Source: JAFGPJ01 sp964439135 (GTDB taxonomy: Bacteria > Planctomycetota > Phycisphaerae > Sedimentisphaerales > Anaerobacaceae). From it: DNA of 22,091 bases. This document shows, piece by piece, positions 7,673 to 15,132 of this stretch. Location: contig CAYTNN010000058.1 in assembly GCA_964439135.1 (NCBI GenBank), positions 1-22,091 of the forward strand, given 5' to 3'. Both the position numbers and the translations under genes were made by a program. Below the pieces are notes generated by a model that ran no database searches, was not told where the DNA came from, and worked only from the letters and a program-made list of their open reading frames with translations. Each line of letters opens with the position of its first letter. Position 1 is the stretch's first letter.

Positions 7673-8971
7673 TTATACGAACTCGACATTCAAATAGTGC
7701 GTCGAGCATGAGATGCACGGATCGTACGAACGGACCAGCATTTCCAGCAGCAGCCGAATTTCGTCCTGATCCCGGTCGATAATCTGCGGTGCTAAGGCCT
7801 CGAAGTCCTTCTGGATATTCCCGTGATTCTGCCCGGTCGGAATGCAAATGTTTGCCTTTGTACAGAGTCCTTTTTCATCGAACGCGTAGCGATGGAAAAG
7901 GATACCTCGCGGCGCTTCGACACATCCCACACCCTCTCCGGCCTTGGGCTCGACCTTCACCGGCTCCGGTTTCAGCCCGGTCTTAAGCAGTGAATCAATC
8001 AGTTGTAAGCCATGCTCGACGACCTGAACACATTCCACGATCTGTGCGACATTGTTGAAATATGGATTGCAAGTGCCTTTTGCCAAGCTGAATTTTGTGG
8101 CTGTTTCAGCCGCAAGGGGCATAAGCTTCTCTGCGTTTACGTTGAAACGGGCCAGTGCGCCCACGGCATACGAATCACGATGCCATTTGCTCCACTTGGC
8201 TGTGGACTGCGGCACGACATATTCGTTCGCTACACGCTCGAAATCATGGACCGGTACCTTTTCATCCGTATCGGTACTGGCAATGTCGCCGTGGTAGAAC
8301 GTGTAGTAATCCGGGCTGGTGAGTGCGATGTATTCCGTTTCGCGGTTGAAGTCCGGCAACTTGTCGGCCAGGCTGAAAACCACTTCGGAAAGAGTTTTCA
8401 GGTCCGGTATAGCGTTTTCTATCATGATCTTGAGATCGCGGAGCTTTTCTTCCGTCGGAAGAACGGTAAAACCGCCCGGCTTCAACGTTACCGGGTGTGT
8501 CATACGCCCCCCGATGGTCTCCATCCACATGTTGCCGAGGCGATGCAGACGAATAATGGTTTTGACCACATCGGGATGCGATTTAACCAGAGGAATCACG
8601 GATTTCTGGCCTAAAAGGTCAGGGGCCACGAGATATCCTACGTGCAGAATGTGGCTTTCCATCTGCTCGCCGTAATGGCATAGAATGCGGAGCTTGTCGG
8701 TTTGCTCCGAGACCTTGATGCCCATGGCATCTTCAATGCCCTTGATCGCAGCCAACGAATGTGTTACCGAACAAATACCGCAGATTCGGCTGACGATGGT
8801 CTGAATATCCTCGTAGCTCCGCCCGCGCACCATGGCCTCGAAGAACCGAGGCGCTTCCGGTACCTGCCACTCTACGTGCTCTACTTTACCATCACGCGCC
8901 CGAAGCCGGATATTTCCATGACCCTCGACTCGCGTGATGTGATTAACTTTTATATTAACTGTTTTAGCCAT
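7673..8971 (-). CDS. hydA: [NiFe] hydrogenase large (alpha) subunit, group 3b type
   Basis: Catalytic subunit holding the NiFe(CN)2CO centre. The N-terminal metal site is RICGICSVTH (62-71, Cys64 and Cys67), and the C-terminal one is DPCISCSTH (417-425, Cys419 and Cys422). The seven residues after His425 (YLNVEFV) are the tail to be removed by the protease encoded next. The length of 432 fits group 3 enzymes. The gene order with a 4Fe-4S beta subunit, a flavin gamma subunit and a small delta subunit marks a bidirectional, cytoplasmic group 3b hydrogenase (sulfhydrogenase type) using NAD(P)H. ATG 8971 shares one base with the hydD stop (TGATG) and has AGGAG 4-9 nt upstream, so the two are coupled. 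Subgroup assignment rests on context and would need a tree. Confidence 0.93.
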   Translation of the reverse strand: MAKTVNIKVNHITRVEGHGNIRLRARDGKVEHVEWQVPEAPRFFEAMVRGRSYEDIQTIVSRICGICSVTHSLAAIKGIEDAMGIKVSEQTDKLRILCHYGEQMESHILHVGYLVAPDLLGQKSVIPLVKSHPDVVKTIIRLHRLGNMWMETIGGRMTHPVTLKPGGFTVLPTEEKLRDLKIMIENAIPDLKTLSEVVFSLADKLPDFNRETEYIALTSPDYYTFYHGDIASTDTDEKVPVHDFERVANEYVVPQSTAKWSKWHRDSYAVGALARFNVNAEKLMPLAAETATKFSLAKGTCNPYFNNVAQIVECVQVVEHGLQLIDSLLKTGLKPEPVKVEPKAGEGVGCVEAPRGILFHRYAFDEKGLCTKANICIPTGQNHGNIQKDFEALAPQIIDRDQDEIRLLLEMLVRSYDPCISCSTHYLNVEFV

Positions 8972-9711
8972 CAGTACTCCTGTTTACTTCCGAAAAGCAA
9001 CATCTTGCCGCGAAGGTCATCGAGTGTCTTTCCGTACTCGGCCATCACGTCCATGGCGGCATTTACATTGGGATCATCAACTAATCCACGACAACCGAAA
9101 CACCACATCCCATTCGACGGACACTTCGCATCACAACCTGCCCGTATAATCGGGCCCAGACAAATCTCGCCGTACTCGAAACGGCAGACATTTTCCTTCA
9201 TTTTGCACTCAACGCATACGGGGTAATTGGGAATTACCGGTTCTTTGCCGATCGCCAGGCATCGCACGATGTACGAAAATTCCTTTATATTAATGGGACA
9301 TCCGTGAACCATATAGTCTACTTTGACAACCTCGTTTACGGCTTTTGTCGGAGATGTGTCAAGATGCGGCATATTGGCGTCTTTCCCGTAGACGTACTGC
9401 CTGACATCCTGCATCTCGAAATTGTTCTTAATTTTATTGACTCCGCCGATTGTCGCACAGGCTCCGAGCGCGATGAGTATCTTCGCATTCTCGCGGATTG
9501 CCTTGATGCGTTTTTCATCCTCGATGCGTGTGATCGAACCCTCGATAATCGCAACGTCATAATCGTCGCTCTGGTCGGTCATAGCCTCTCGCCACTCGAC
9601 CGGCTCGATAAGCTCCAGTAAATCGAGGATTTCCTCTTCCAGGTTGTAAACCTGTAACTGGCAACCTTCACAACAGGCGAAATCAAAAAAAGCAACTTTC
9701 AATTTGGACAT
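8971..9711 (-). CDS. hydD: [NiFe] hydrogenase small (delta) subunit, group 3b type
   Basis: Electron-transfer subunit carrying iron-sulfur clusters between the NiFe site and the flavin subunit. It begins MSKLKVAFFDFACCEGCQLQ, with the proximal-cluster Cys pair CEGC at 14-17, and later has LGACATIGG, HGCPINIKEF, and a Cys-rich C-terminal half (CVECKMKENVC, ICLGPIIRAGCDAKCP, MWCFGC) that supplies the medial and distal clusters. Length is 246. The open frame reaches further upstream, but ATG 9711 is chosen because AGGAGG lies directly before it and because the start overlaps the hydG stop by one base (TAATG). There is no Tat signal, in line with a cytoplasmic enzyme. Confidence 0.92.
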   Translation of the reverse strand: MSKLKVAFFDFACCEGCQLQVYNLEEEILDLLELIEPVEWREAMTDQSDDYDVAIIEGSITRIEDEKRIKAIRENAKILIALGACATIGGVNKIKNNFEMQDVRQYVYGKDANMPHLDTSPTKAVNEVVKVDYMVHGCPINIKEFSYIVRCLAIGKEPVIPNYPVCVECKMKENVCRFEYGEICLGPIIRAGCDAKCPSNGMWCFGCRGLVDDPNVNAAMDVMAEYGKTLDDLRGKMLLFGSKQEY

Positions 9712-10550
9712 TATAAAGCCTCCTGGAAATCTGTGATGTCGGAAAATCTGAATACGGGACCATCTTGGCACACGTAAATGTTGTTAATCTGACAGTGACC
9801 ACATTTCCCGACACCGCATTTCATGTGCCGTTCCAGTGACAGGTACATCTGATCTTCTCTCAGACCTGCCTCCAGCAACACAATAATTACAAACTTATAC
9901 ATGATTGGCGGACCGCAAATGACGGCAATAGTATTATCCTTATCTATCTTTACCAGTGGTATCAGCGTCGTGATAACTCCTTCCGGGCCTGACCAGCTTT
10001 CGTCACGATGATCGACCGTTTCCAGAAATGTCACGTTCTTTTCTATTTGCCATTTCTCGAGTTCTTCGATAAAAAGCCGATCGCGCGGAGTTTTTGCTCC
10101 AAAAAGAATTATCACACGCCCGTAATCGTCGCGGTTGTCCAGCACGTACTGGATTGCTGAACGAACGGGAACAATCCCAATGCCACCACAGACAAAGATA
10201 ATGTCTTTTCCCTTCATCGCTTCGTCAACCGGGAACGATGTCCCGAATGGACCGCGGATAAAGAGCTTGTCCCCGGCGGCTAATCCGTGTAAGGCCTTCG
10301 AAACGTTACCGACATTACGAATGACCATCTCGAAAGATCCTTTTCGTGTCGGCGAAGAAGAAACTGAAATAGGCGCTTCGCCGATACCGGGAATCGAGAC
10401 CTCCACGAACTGTCCCGGCATGTGCCCGAGTTCCTCGCCCGAGTCGAGTTGACACGAGAAGAAACTTTCTAATGTTGTCATTGGTTGTACCTTGCCTACC
10501 GTTGCCGGTAATGGAAGGTAGATATCCTTTTTGGACTCGCATTTACACAT
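9711..10550 (-). CDS. hydG: Hydrogenase gamma subunit, FAD/NAD(P)-binding, 2Fe-2S
   Basis: Diaphorase-like subunit that links the hydrogenase to NAD(P). It is a 279-residue ferredoxin-reductase-family protein: an N-terminal beta barrel for FAD (PGQFVEVSIPGIGEAPISVSSS, 45-66), a nucleotide domain with FVCGGIGIVPVRSAI (119-133) and ICGPPIMYKF (211-220), and a C-terminal 2Fe-2S site with Cys245, Cys250, Cys253 and Cys261, as in dihydroorotate dehydrogenase B electron-transfer subunits and AsrB. ATG 10550 lies 5 bp after the hydB stop. The symbol follows the Pyrococcus sulfhydrogenase and is not the radical-SAM HydG of [FeFe] hydrogenase maturation. NADP versus NAD preference cannot be read from the sequence with certainty. 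Confidence 0.9.
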   Translation of the reverse strand: MCKCESKKDIYLPLPATVGKVQPMTTLESFFSCQLDSGEELGHMPGQFVEVSIPGIGEAPISVSSSPTRKGSFEMVIRNVGNVSKALHGLAAGDKLFIRGPFGTSFPVDEAMKGKDIIFVCGGIGIVPVRSAIQYVLDNRDDYGRVIILFGAKTPRDRLFIEELEKWQIEKNVTFLETVDHRDESWSGPEGVITTLIPLVKIDKDNTIAVICGPPIMYKFVIIVLLEAGLREDQMYLSLERHMKCGVGKCGHCQINNIYVCQDGPVFRFSDITDFQEAL

Positions 10551-10555
10551 CTGCG

Positions 10556-11587
10556 TTATTTCCCTTCATCCACAAGCTTGTTGTAAACTTCGACCGGGTT
10601 GGCAATTTTTGCCGTACATGCTGTTATACACCGTCCGCACCCCACGCAGGCCACTTCCCCGATCTTCTCCGGTATGTATTTCCCTTTGCGATAGTAGCGG
10701 TGGCGGTACCGGTCGGCACGATTGCGTCTGAAATTGTGTCCGCCCGCCACGGCGGCAAATTCAGCAAGAAGGCAGCCGTCCCAGACTCTATAGCGTTGAC
10801 CTTTCTGCAAGTTCCACTCGACATCATCGCGTACATCGAAGCAGTAACATGTCGGACAGACCAGGTTGCACGATCCGCAGGAATAGCAACGCTGAGCCTT
10901 CTCTTCCCAAACAGGATGTTCATAGGAACGATCCAGTATTTTCGGCAGTTCATCAGGCCGGACATGAAGTTTATGTTTTTGGAGTAGTTTGATATTATCC
11001 GCCCAGACTAATTCCCTGAGCTTAAGACTCATTTCATCGGCATCTTCGGCATCCATGATGGTATCGGCCAGTGCCTGACCTTTCTCAGTACGAATATCGA
11101 CTAAATAGTCAGAATCGATTTTCGTAATCAGGATATCGAAACCATCGTCAACGGTGGCTGTACCCATGCAGCCGGCAAAAACTTCCTTTGACGCTTTCTG
11201 CACATCGCACGCTACGATTGTAGCTTTCTGCCGACGATTGACGTAGTGGGTATCGCATTGATCCATCGCGAACAGCTTGTCTGTCTGCGAGATGGCGACC
11301 ATGTCGTATGGGTGAACGCCAAACAAGACGAAGGGCTCGCTATCAAATACGCTCTCGAATCCCTCCTTCCGGTCGAACTTAAGTAACGTCTCTCGTGGGG
11401 GCAGGAAGTACTTCTTGGGGGGCAAGATAGTTACATCATAGTCTAAGCGCAAGTCTTCGGCGTTCGCCAACGGTGCAAACACAAAACGATCATCTTTGGC
11501 CTGAACACCGAACACTCGTTGGTTTCCTATGCACGCGGCGACCCATTTGTCTAGCGCGGCCTTTTCTAATTTCTTTATTGTCATCAA
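10556..11587 (-). CDS. hydB: Hydrogenase beta subunit, 4Fe-4S (sulfhydrogenase/AsrA-like)
   Basis: Iron-sulfur subunit of the group 3b complex, related to anaerobic sulfite reductase subunit A, thought to pass electrons to or from the flavin subunit or a sulfur substrate. The 343 residues include two cluster motifs near the C-terminus: RCYSCGSCNLVCPTCYC (233-249) and ACVGCGRCITAC (313-324). The N-terminal two thirds (for example FVLFGVHPYDMVAI at 86-99 and YLVDIRTEKG) is the usual family body. Two ATG codons are present (11587 and 11584). A weak AGG lies 8 nt before the first. It opens the structural hydrogenase genes, with the gamma subunit 5 bp downstream. Confidence 0.9.
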   Translation of the reverse strand: MMTIKKLEKAALDKWVAACIGNQRVFGVQAKDDRFVFAPLANAEDLRLDYDVTILPPKKYFLPPRETLLKFDRKEGFESVFDSEPFVLFGVHPYDMVAISQTDKLFAMDQCDTHYVNRRQKATIVACDVQKASKEVFAGCMGTATVDDGFDILITKIDSDYLVDIRTEKGQALADTIMDAEDADEMSLKLRELVWADNIKLLQKHKLHVRPDELPKILDRSYEHPVWEEKAQRCYSCGSCNLVCPTCYCFDVRDDVEWNLQKGQRYRVWDGCLLAEFAAVAGGHNFRRNRADRYRHRYYRKGKYIPEKIGEVACVGCGRCITACTAKIANPVEVYNKLVDEGK

Positions 11588-11663
11588 TTTTACCTATCTT
11601 TATAAACAACTACAAACCATTTAAGGGGAGTGAATCCAACTCACATGATGCCGACAATTATCA

Positions 11664-11693
11664 AATACATGTGGGCAAGATTTGATTTGTCAA
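11664..11693 (-). promoter_or_regulatory. Candidate promoter for the hydrogenase genes
   Basis: On the minus strand a perfect TTGACA (11693-11688) is followed after 18 bp by TGTATT (11669-11664). It lies right after the CBS gene stop and would give a leader of about 70 nt before hydB. The -10 matches only four of six. Confidence 0.4.
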
Positions 11694-11695
11694 TA

Positions 11696-12082
11696 CTAAT
11701 TATATCTGCGAAGCATTTCTCGAAGAATGTCGCGGTGGCTCACGATCCCAACAACTTTCACTTTGTCTATGATCGGCACCCGGCGGAGATGCCTTTTTGA
11801 AAAAGATTGAACCAAATCAGCTAATTCCGTATTTGGGCTAAAGGACACTATATCTGTTACCATAATTTCTTCTGCTATTGTATCTGCTGCATTTCCATCA
11901 AACGTTAGATTTACCAGGTCAATTTCGCTCACGATGCCAACCATTTTATCTTCATCATCTACAATAGGCAGAGCACTGATATGCCAACGCAGGAGAAGAG
12001 CGATTATGTCCGTTAAAACCATATTTTTCTTTGCCGTAATGACATTCGTTGTCATAATGTCAGCGGCTTTTGTTGTTTTCAT
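11696..12082 (-). CDS. CBS-pair protein
   Basis: A small 128-residue cytoplasmic protein made almost entirely of two CBS motifs: ADIMTTNVITAKKNMVLTDI with ISALPIVDDEDKMVGIVSEID (about 7-60), and EEIMVTDIVSFSPNTELADL with LRRVPIIDKVKVVGIVSHRD (about 71-122). CBS pairs form Bateman modules that bind AMP, ATP, NAD or S-adenosylmethionine. With no other domain attached it would act by binding a partner protein. It lies 108 bp upstream of hydB on the same strand, so it may be co-transcribed and report nucleotide status to the hydrogenase, which is inference. A short AAGGA lies just before the ATG. Confidence 0.88.
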   Translation of the reverse strand: MKTTKAADIMTTNVITAKKNMVLTDIIALLLRWHISALPIVDDEDKMVGIVSEIDLVNLTFDGNAADTIAEEIMVTDIVSFSPNTELADLVQSFSKRHLRRVPIIDKVKVVGIVSHRDILREMLRRYN

Positions 12083-12131
12083 ATTCCTTTTTTCACTGTA
12101 TATGAATAATCATATTGATCAATTGGGCATG

Positions 12132-12160
12132 ATTATGCCGCAGCTTGATCAGAATTGCAA
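12132..12160 (-). promoter_or_regulatory. Candidate promoter for CBS-hydrogenase operon
   Basis: Minus strand TTGCAA (12160-12155), 17-bp spacer, CATAAT (12137-12132). Transcription would start about 43 nt before the CBS start codon. The boxes match four and five of six. An inverted repeat AGCTTG/CAAGCT (12142-12147/12158-12163) overlaps the -35 and spacer and could be an operator. Confidence 0.42.
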
Positions 12161-12253
12161 GCTTTTTTAACGGATTTTTAAAATATGGTAGAAATACTGA
12201 GTGCCTGGACGATTTTTTTTGTCCTGCTATAAGCTTAAAAAATCCGGGAGGGA

Positions 12254-12594
12254 ATGATTATCCATATCAGAAAAGCTAATAAAAATGCTGTATTGCTTAA
12301 ATTTCCCCATATAACTGACATTCTATGGTGTAAAGCCCGGCAAGTCGTTTCACTCTGTTTTGAACGATACTATTCTGACGGTCAATATTGGGACCAATTC
12401 GAGATAGATCTGCCTAAAAGATGCGAAAAGGTCGTCGTCAGGCTTATGTATGAGTCAGTCTCCTGGGATACCTCAAATTCCTGGCCGAGGAAAACAAAAC
12501 GGATGACTGGGGCAAAAGACTTTACGACGCTTGGACAAAGACGGGCAAGTGTGAGCCGACTGTTATGGCGAAGATCGAAAAAGCTGTTGAGTAG
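12254..12594 (+). pseudogene. Frameshifted remnant, C-terminal piece of a larger protein
   Basis: The frame from ATG 12254 (after GGGAGG) gives CFERYYSDGQYWDQFEIDLP and VVVRLMYESVSWD, then changes character. From 12469 the alternative frame reads YLKFLAEENKTDDWGKRLYD, continues with AWTKTGKCEPTVMAKIEKAV and stops at 12592-12594. Joining the two frames between 12466 and 12470, as if one base were lost, yields a smooth chain SVSWDYLKFLAEENKTDDWG. I recall similar tails at the end of large secreted multiheme cytochrome-type proteins, but this fragment has no heme motif and the identity is tentative. The first 30 residues look unrelated, so the upstream part seems lost. A sequencing error could mimic the frameshift, but the missing N-terminus would remain. 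Confidence 0.55.
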
Positions 12595-12707
12595 TGACGG
12601 AGCTAAGAAGGCATCAGCTTGTGCTAAAGAATTTCGTTGAACCTGATTTAGGCTGATGACGTAGTCTATTTATAGCTAAATTATAAATCTAACTGGAAGG
12701 AAACATG

Positions 12708-13169
12708 ATGGCAAAGTTGAGTATTGGTGACAAAGCTCCCGCGTTTTCGTTATTAGATCAACAAGGCAAACAGGTCTCGCTCTCTGATTTCAAGGGCAGC
12801 AAGCTTCTGTTATATTTCTATCCGAAAGCCGATACTCCCGGCTGTACGAAACAGGCATGCAGCATTCGGGACGCCTCGAAAGAGCTCAAAAAACTCGACG
12901 CCGCTGCAGTGGGTATCAGCCCGGACGGACCATCCCGGCAGAAGAAATTCGACGATAAATACAGTCTCGGCTTCCCATTATTGTCCGATCCAGATAACAA
13001 GGTCGCAAAGGCGTACGGGGCCTGGGGCGAGAAATCCATGTACGGAAAGACTTACGAGGGTATTATCCGCTCTTCGTTCGTTATCGATGATAAGGGCAAA
13101 ATTCTGCAGGCAGCTTATAAAGTTAAGCCGTTGCACACAGTCCCGAATGCCACAGAAGTTTTGGCGTAA
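12708..13169 (+). CDS. bcp: Peroxiredoxin, Bcp/PrxQ type (thiol peroxidase)
   Basis: Thiol peroxidase that reduces hydrogen peroxide and organic hydroperoxides with thioredoxin as donor, in the cytoplasm. Its 153 residues are the usual Bcp length. The start reads MAKLSIGDKAPAFSLLDQQG, then FYPKADTPGCTKQAC (38-51) with peroxidatic Cys46 and the resolving Cys51 five residues on, the hallmark of the Bcp/PrxQ alpha type. LSDPDNKVAKAYGAWGEK and the late RSSFVIDDKGKI block also fit. Two ATG codons are adjacent (12705, 12708). GGAAGGA (12695-12701) has better spacing to the second. It is probably an oxygen defence for an anaerobe. The frameshifted remnant upstream is unrelated. Confidence 0.93.
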   Translation: MAKLSIGDKAPAFSLLDQQGKQVSLSDFKGSKLLLYFYPKADTPGCTKQACSIRDASKELKKLDAAAVGISPDGPSRQKKFDDKYSLGFPLLSDPDNKVAKAYGAWGEKSMYGKTYEGIIRSSFVIDDKGKILQAAYKVKPLHTVPNATEVLA

Positions 13170-13217
13170 TTCGCTTGAGTAATATATACTGTGAGTTACA
13201 AAACGTGACGGCATTAG

Positions 13218-14117
13218 ATGTGTCTAAAAGCTGGAAAGGCAAATTTGGAAGCGATGATAGCGGAATATCCCGATTCCTCAGAAGTCTCCATTGATATGCG
13301 GCCTGTCCTGCACCCGAAATTCCAGGCCCTTGCTGACGGGATTTCCGAGTTTACGTTCGCCAATATATATCTTTTTCGCCGGGCCCACAATTACAGGATA
13401 TCCCGGTTGGAAAATGGACTTTTTTTTATAACCGGCCGGGATAATGAAAAGCCTTTTTTCATGCTGCCCTTTGGATTGCCTGATGAAAATATCATAAGAG
13501 AGCTTTTTAATAATCACCACGTAATGAAAGCCGTCTCCGGGCAGCAGGCGGAAAAACTTTCAACCATGGGCTACTCTGTCAGCGAAGACAGGGACAATTT
13601 CGACTATCTTTATTCGAGAGAAGACCTGGTGAATCTTACCGGCCGAAAGTTCCACAAGAAAAAGAATTTACTCAATCTGTTCATAAGAAATAATGAATAT
13701 CAGGCGAAACCCTTGCTCGAAGAATATAGAGATGAGGCACTGCAGATTCTGGAGCGGTGGAATAATCAGCACGAAGAACCGAATGATTTTCATGCTGCGA
13801 AGGAAGCCCTGGAGAAAATGTGGCCCTTGCAGTTATGCGGCGGCATTTTCTATATCGATGGACAACCGGCGGCTTATTGCCTCGGCGAAGAAGTGTCACT
13901 TGGGGAGAGCTTTGTGATACATTTCGAAAAAGCCGTTCTCGAAGAAGGTTTTAAGGGCGTTTATCAGTATATCAACCAGGCGTTCGCTTCGATACTGCCG
14001 GAGAAATACAAAACTGTAAACCGGGAGCAGGACCTTGGTGACTCCGGCCTGCGACAGGCGAAAATGGGCTATAATCCGGTGGATTTCGTTAAGAAGTACA
14101 AAGCCGAGCCCTGCTAA
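13218..14117 (+). CDS. DUF2156 / phosphatidylglycerol lysyltransferase C-terminal domain protein
   Basis: A soluble 299-residue protein of the DUF2156 group, which shares a tandem GNAT-type acyltransferase fold with the catalytic domain of MprF aminoacyl-lipid synthases and FemX-like enzymes. Seen features: FTFANIYLFRRAHNYRIS near 54, LDNFDYLYSREDLVNLTGRKFHKKKN type central block (DRDNFDYLYSREDLVNL near 130-146), a putative acceptor region LCGGIFYIDGQPAAYCLGEE near 210, and the ending NREQDLGDSGLRQAKMGYNP near 270-289, which is characteristic of the family. It lacks the MprF membrane flippase, so lipid aminoacylation is not implied. No strong ribosome site precedes ATG 13218, and ATG 13254 is an alternative. 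Its substrate is unknown. Confidence 0.82.
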   Translation: MCLKAGKANLEAMIAEYPDSSEVSIDMRPVLHPKFQALADGISEFTFANIYLFRRAHNYRISRLENGLFFITGRDNEKPFFMLPFGLPDENIIRELFNNHHVMKAVSGQQAEKLSTMGYSVSEDRDNFDYLYSREDLVNLTGRKFHKKKNLLNLFIRNNEYQAKPLLEEYRDEALQILERWNNQHEEPNDFHAAKEALEKMWPLQLCGGIFYIDGQPAAYCLGEEVSLGESFVIHFEKAVLEEGFKGVYQYINQAFASILPEKYKTVNREQDLGDSGLRQAKMGYNPVDFVKKYKAEPC

Positions 14118-14169
14118 ACGAACTCACCGGGATACTAATATAATTGCACCTGCGTAGAGTACGGCGATT

Positions 14170-15132
14170 ATGATGTTAAAAAGTAAAATATCATTAGTTG
14201 TTGTGTTGTCTTTGGCTGTAAGCCTGGCCGCTGATGACGGAATTATAATCAGCAAGAATCAGCGAACGTTAGAGCAGATCAACGGTATCTACTCGCAAAT
14301 GGACCCGGTTCGATACGCCCCGCTGCCCGACCGCTGGAAAAATCTGCCCCGAACAAAAAAGCTTTTGACCGGTCGTGACACATTACGGATCGTAATGCTC
14401 GGCGACAGCATTGTAAACGATACGAGCCGTTCATGCTGGAACCTGCTGGTTGAGAAACGTTATCCTGAATGTAAAATCGAAAAAATTACTTCGGTACGCG
14501 GCTCCACGGGCTGCTGGTGGTATAAGGAGCCGGGGCGCGTGCGGAAATTCGTGCTCGATTACAAACCTGCTCTCGTGATGATCGGCGGCATCAGCCACCG
14601 TGGTGACATAGATTCCATACGCGAAGTGATTCGTCAGATCAGGGCTGCATCGGACGCCGATATTCTGCTGATGACCGGCGCTTTCGGCAATGTTGACCCC
14701 CGGGAAGATTACCAATGGCAAAGAATCAACGATAGCGATCATTTCAGCGAATATCGCAAAGGTCTCGAACTGCTTGCACGCGACACGGGCGCAGCGTTCC
14801 TTGACATGGAAGCGGCATGGGCCGGGTACGTACGCGAATTTGGCAAAGACCTCGACTGGTTCAAGCGGGACCCTATACACGCCAACGAACGCGGCGAACA
14901 AATCCTCGGGCACAGTCTTGAAAGCTACTTTTCTCTGCCCGCTCCTGAAGCAAAAGCCGACCAAGCCAATTTCACTCAGTACTTCAACTGGCCGGCTTTG
15001 GGGGTGACCTTGTCGATATTGGGCGTCACATTGACGTTGACGTTTCGCATGGCCCAGGCCAGACCGCCGGCAATAATCCCCTGGACGCCGGGATTGGTCC
15101 AGATGTCGTCACGGTGCCCGAAGGACGTATAG
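14170..15132 (+). CDS. Exported SGNH/GDSL hydrolase with a read-through C-terminus
   Basis: Secreted hydrolase of the SGNH superfamily (esterase or carbohydrate deacetylase activity is typical). A Sec signal peptide covers residues 1-21. The nucleophile block is IVMLGDSIVNDTSR with Ser80, the oxyanion region GSTGCWW (111-117) and GGISH (139-143), and the catalytic pair Asp234 and His237 in RDPIHANERG. The natural fold should end near residue 255 (HSLESYFSLP). The last 52 residues are encoded opposite the 3' end of the convergent ThuA gene, and have unusual composition (GVTLSILGVTLTLTF). The gene thus probably lost its own stop. ATG 14170 and ATG 14173 are both possible starts, and no clear ribosome site is visible. 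Confidence 0.82.
   Translation: MMLKSKISLVVVLSLAVSLAADDGIIISKNQRTLEQINGIYSQMDPVRYAPLPDRWKNLPRTKKLLTGRDTLRIVMLGDSIVNDTSRSCWNLLVEKRYPECKIEKITSVRGSTGCWWYKEPGRVRKFVLDYKPALVMIGGISHRGDIDSIREVIRQIRAASDADILLMTGAFGNVDPREDYQWQRINDSDHFSEYRKGLELLARDTGAAFLDMEAAWAGYVREFGKDLDWFKRDPIHANERGEQILGHSLESYFSLPAPEAKADQANFTQYFNWPALGVTLSILGVTLTLTFRMAQARPPAIIPWTPGLVQMSSRCPKDV

Noticed and set aside
8012..8614. Plus-strand open frame of 200 codons
   Set aside because: Antisense shadow of hydA, which has all hydrogenase motifs.
10472..10987. Plus-strand open frame of 171 codons
   Set aside because: Antisense to the clear hydB and hydG coding sequence, without motifs.
12205..12225. GGAC-GATTTTTTTT-GTCC hairpin-like sequence
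   Set aside because: The stem is only 4 bp and no gene ends before it, so I do not call it a terminator.
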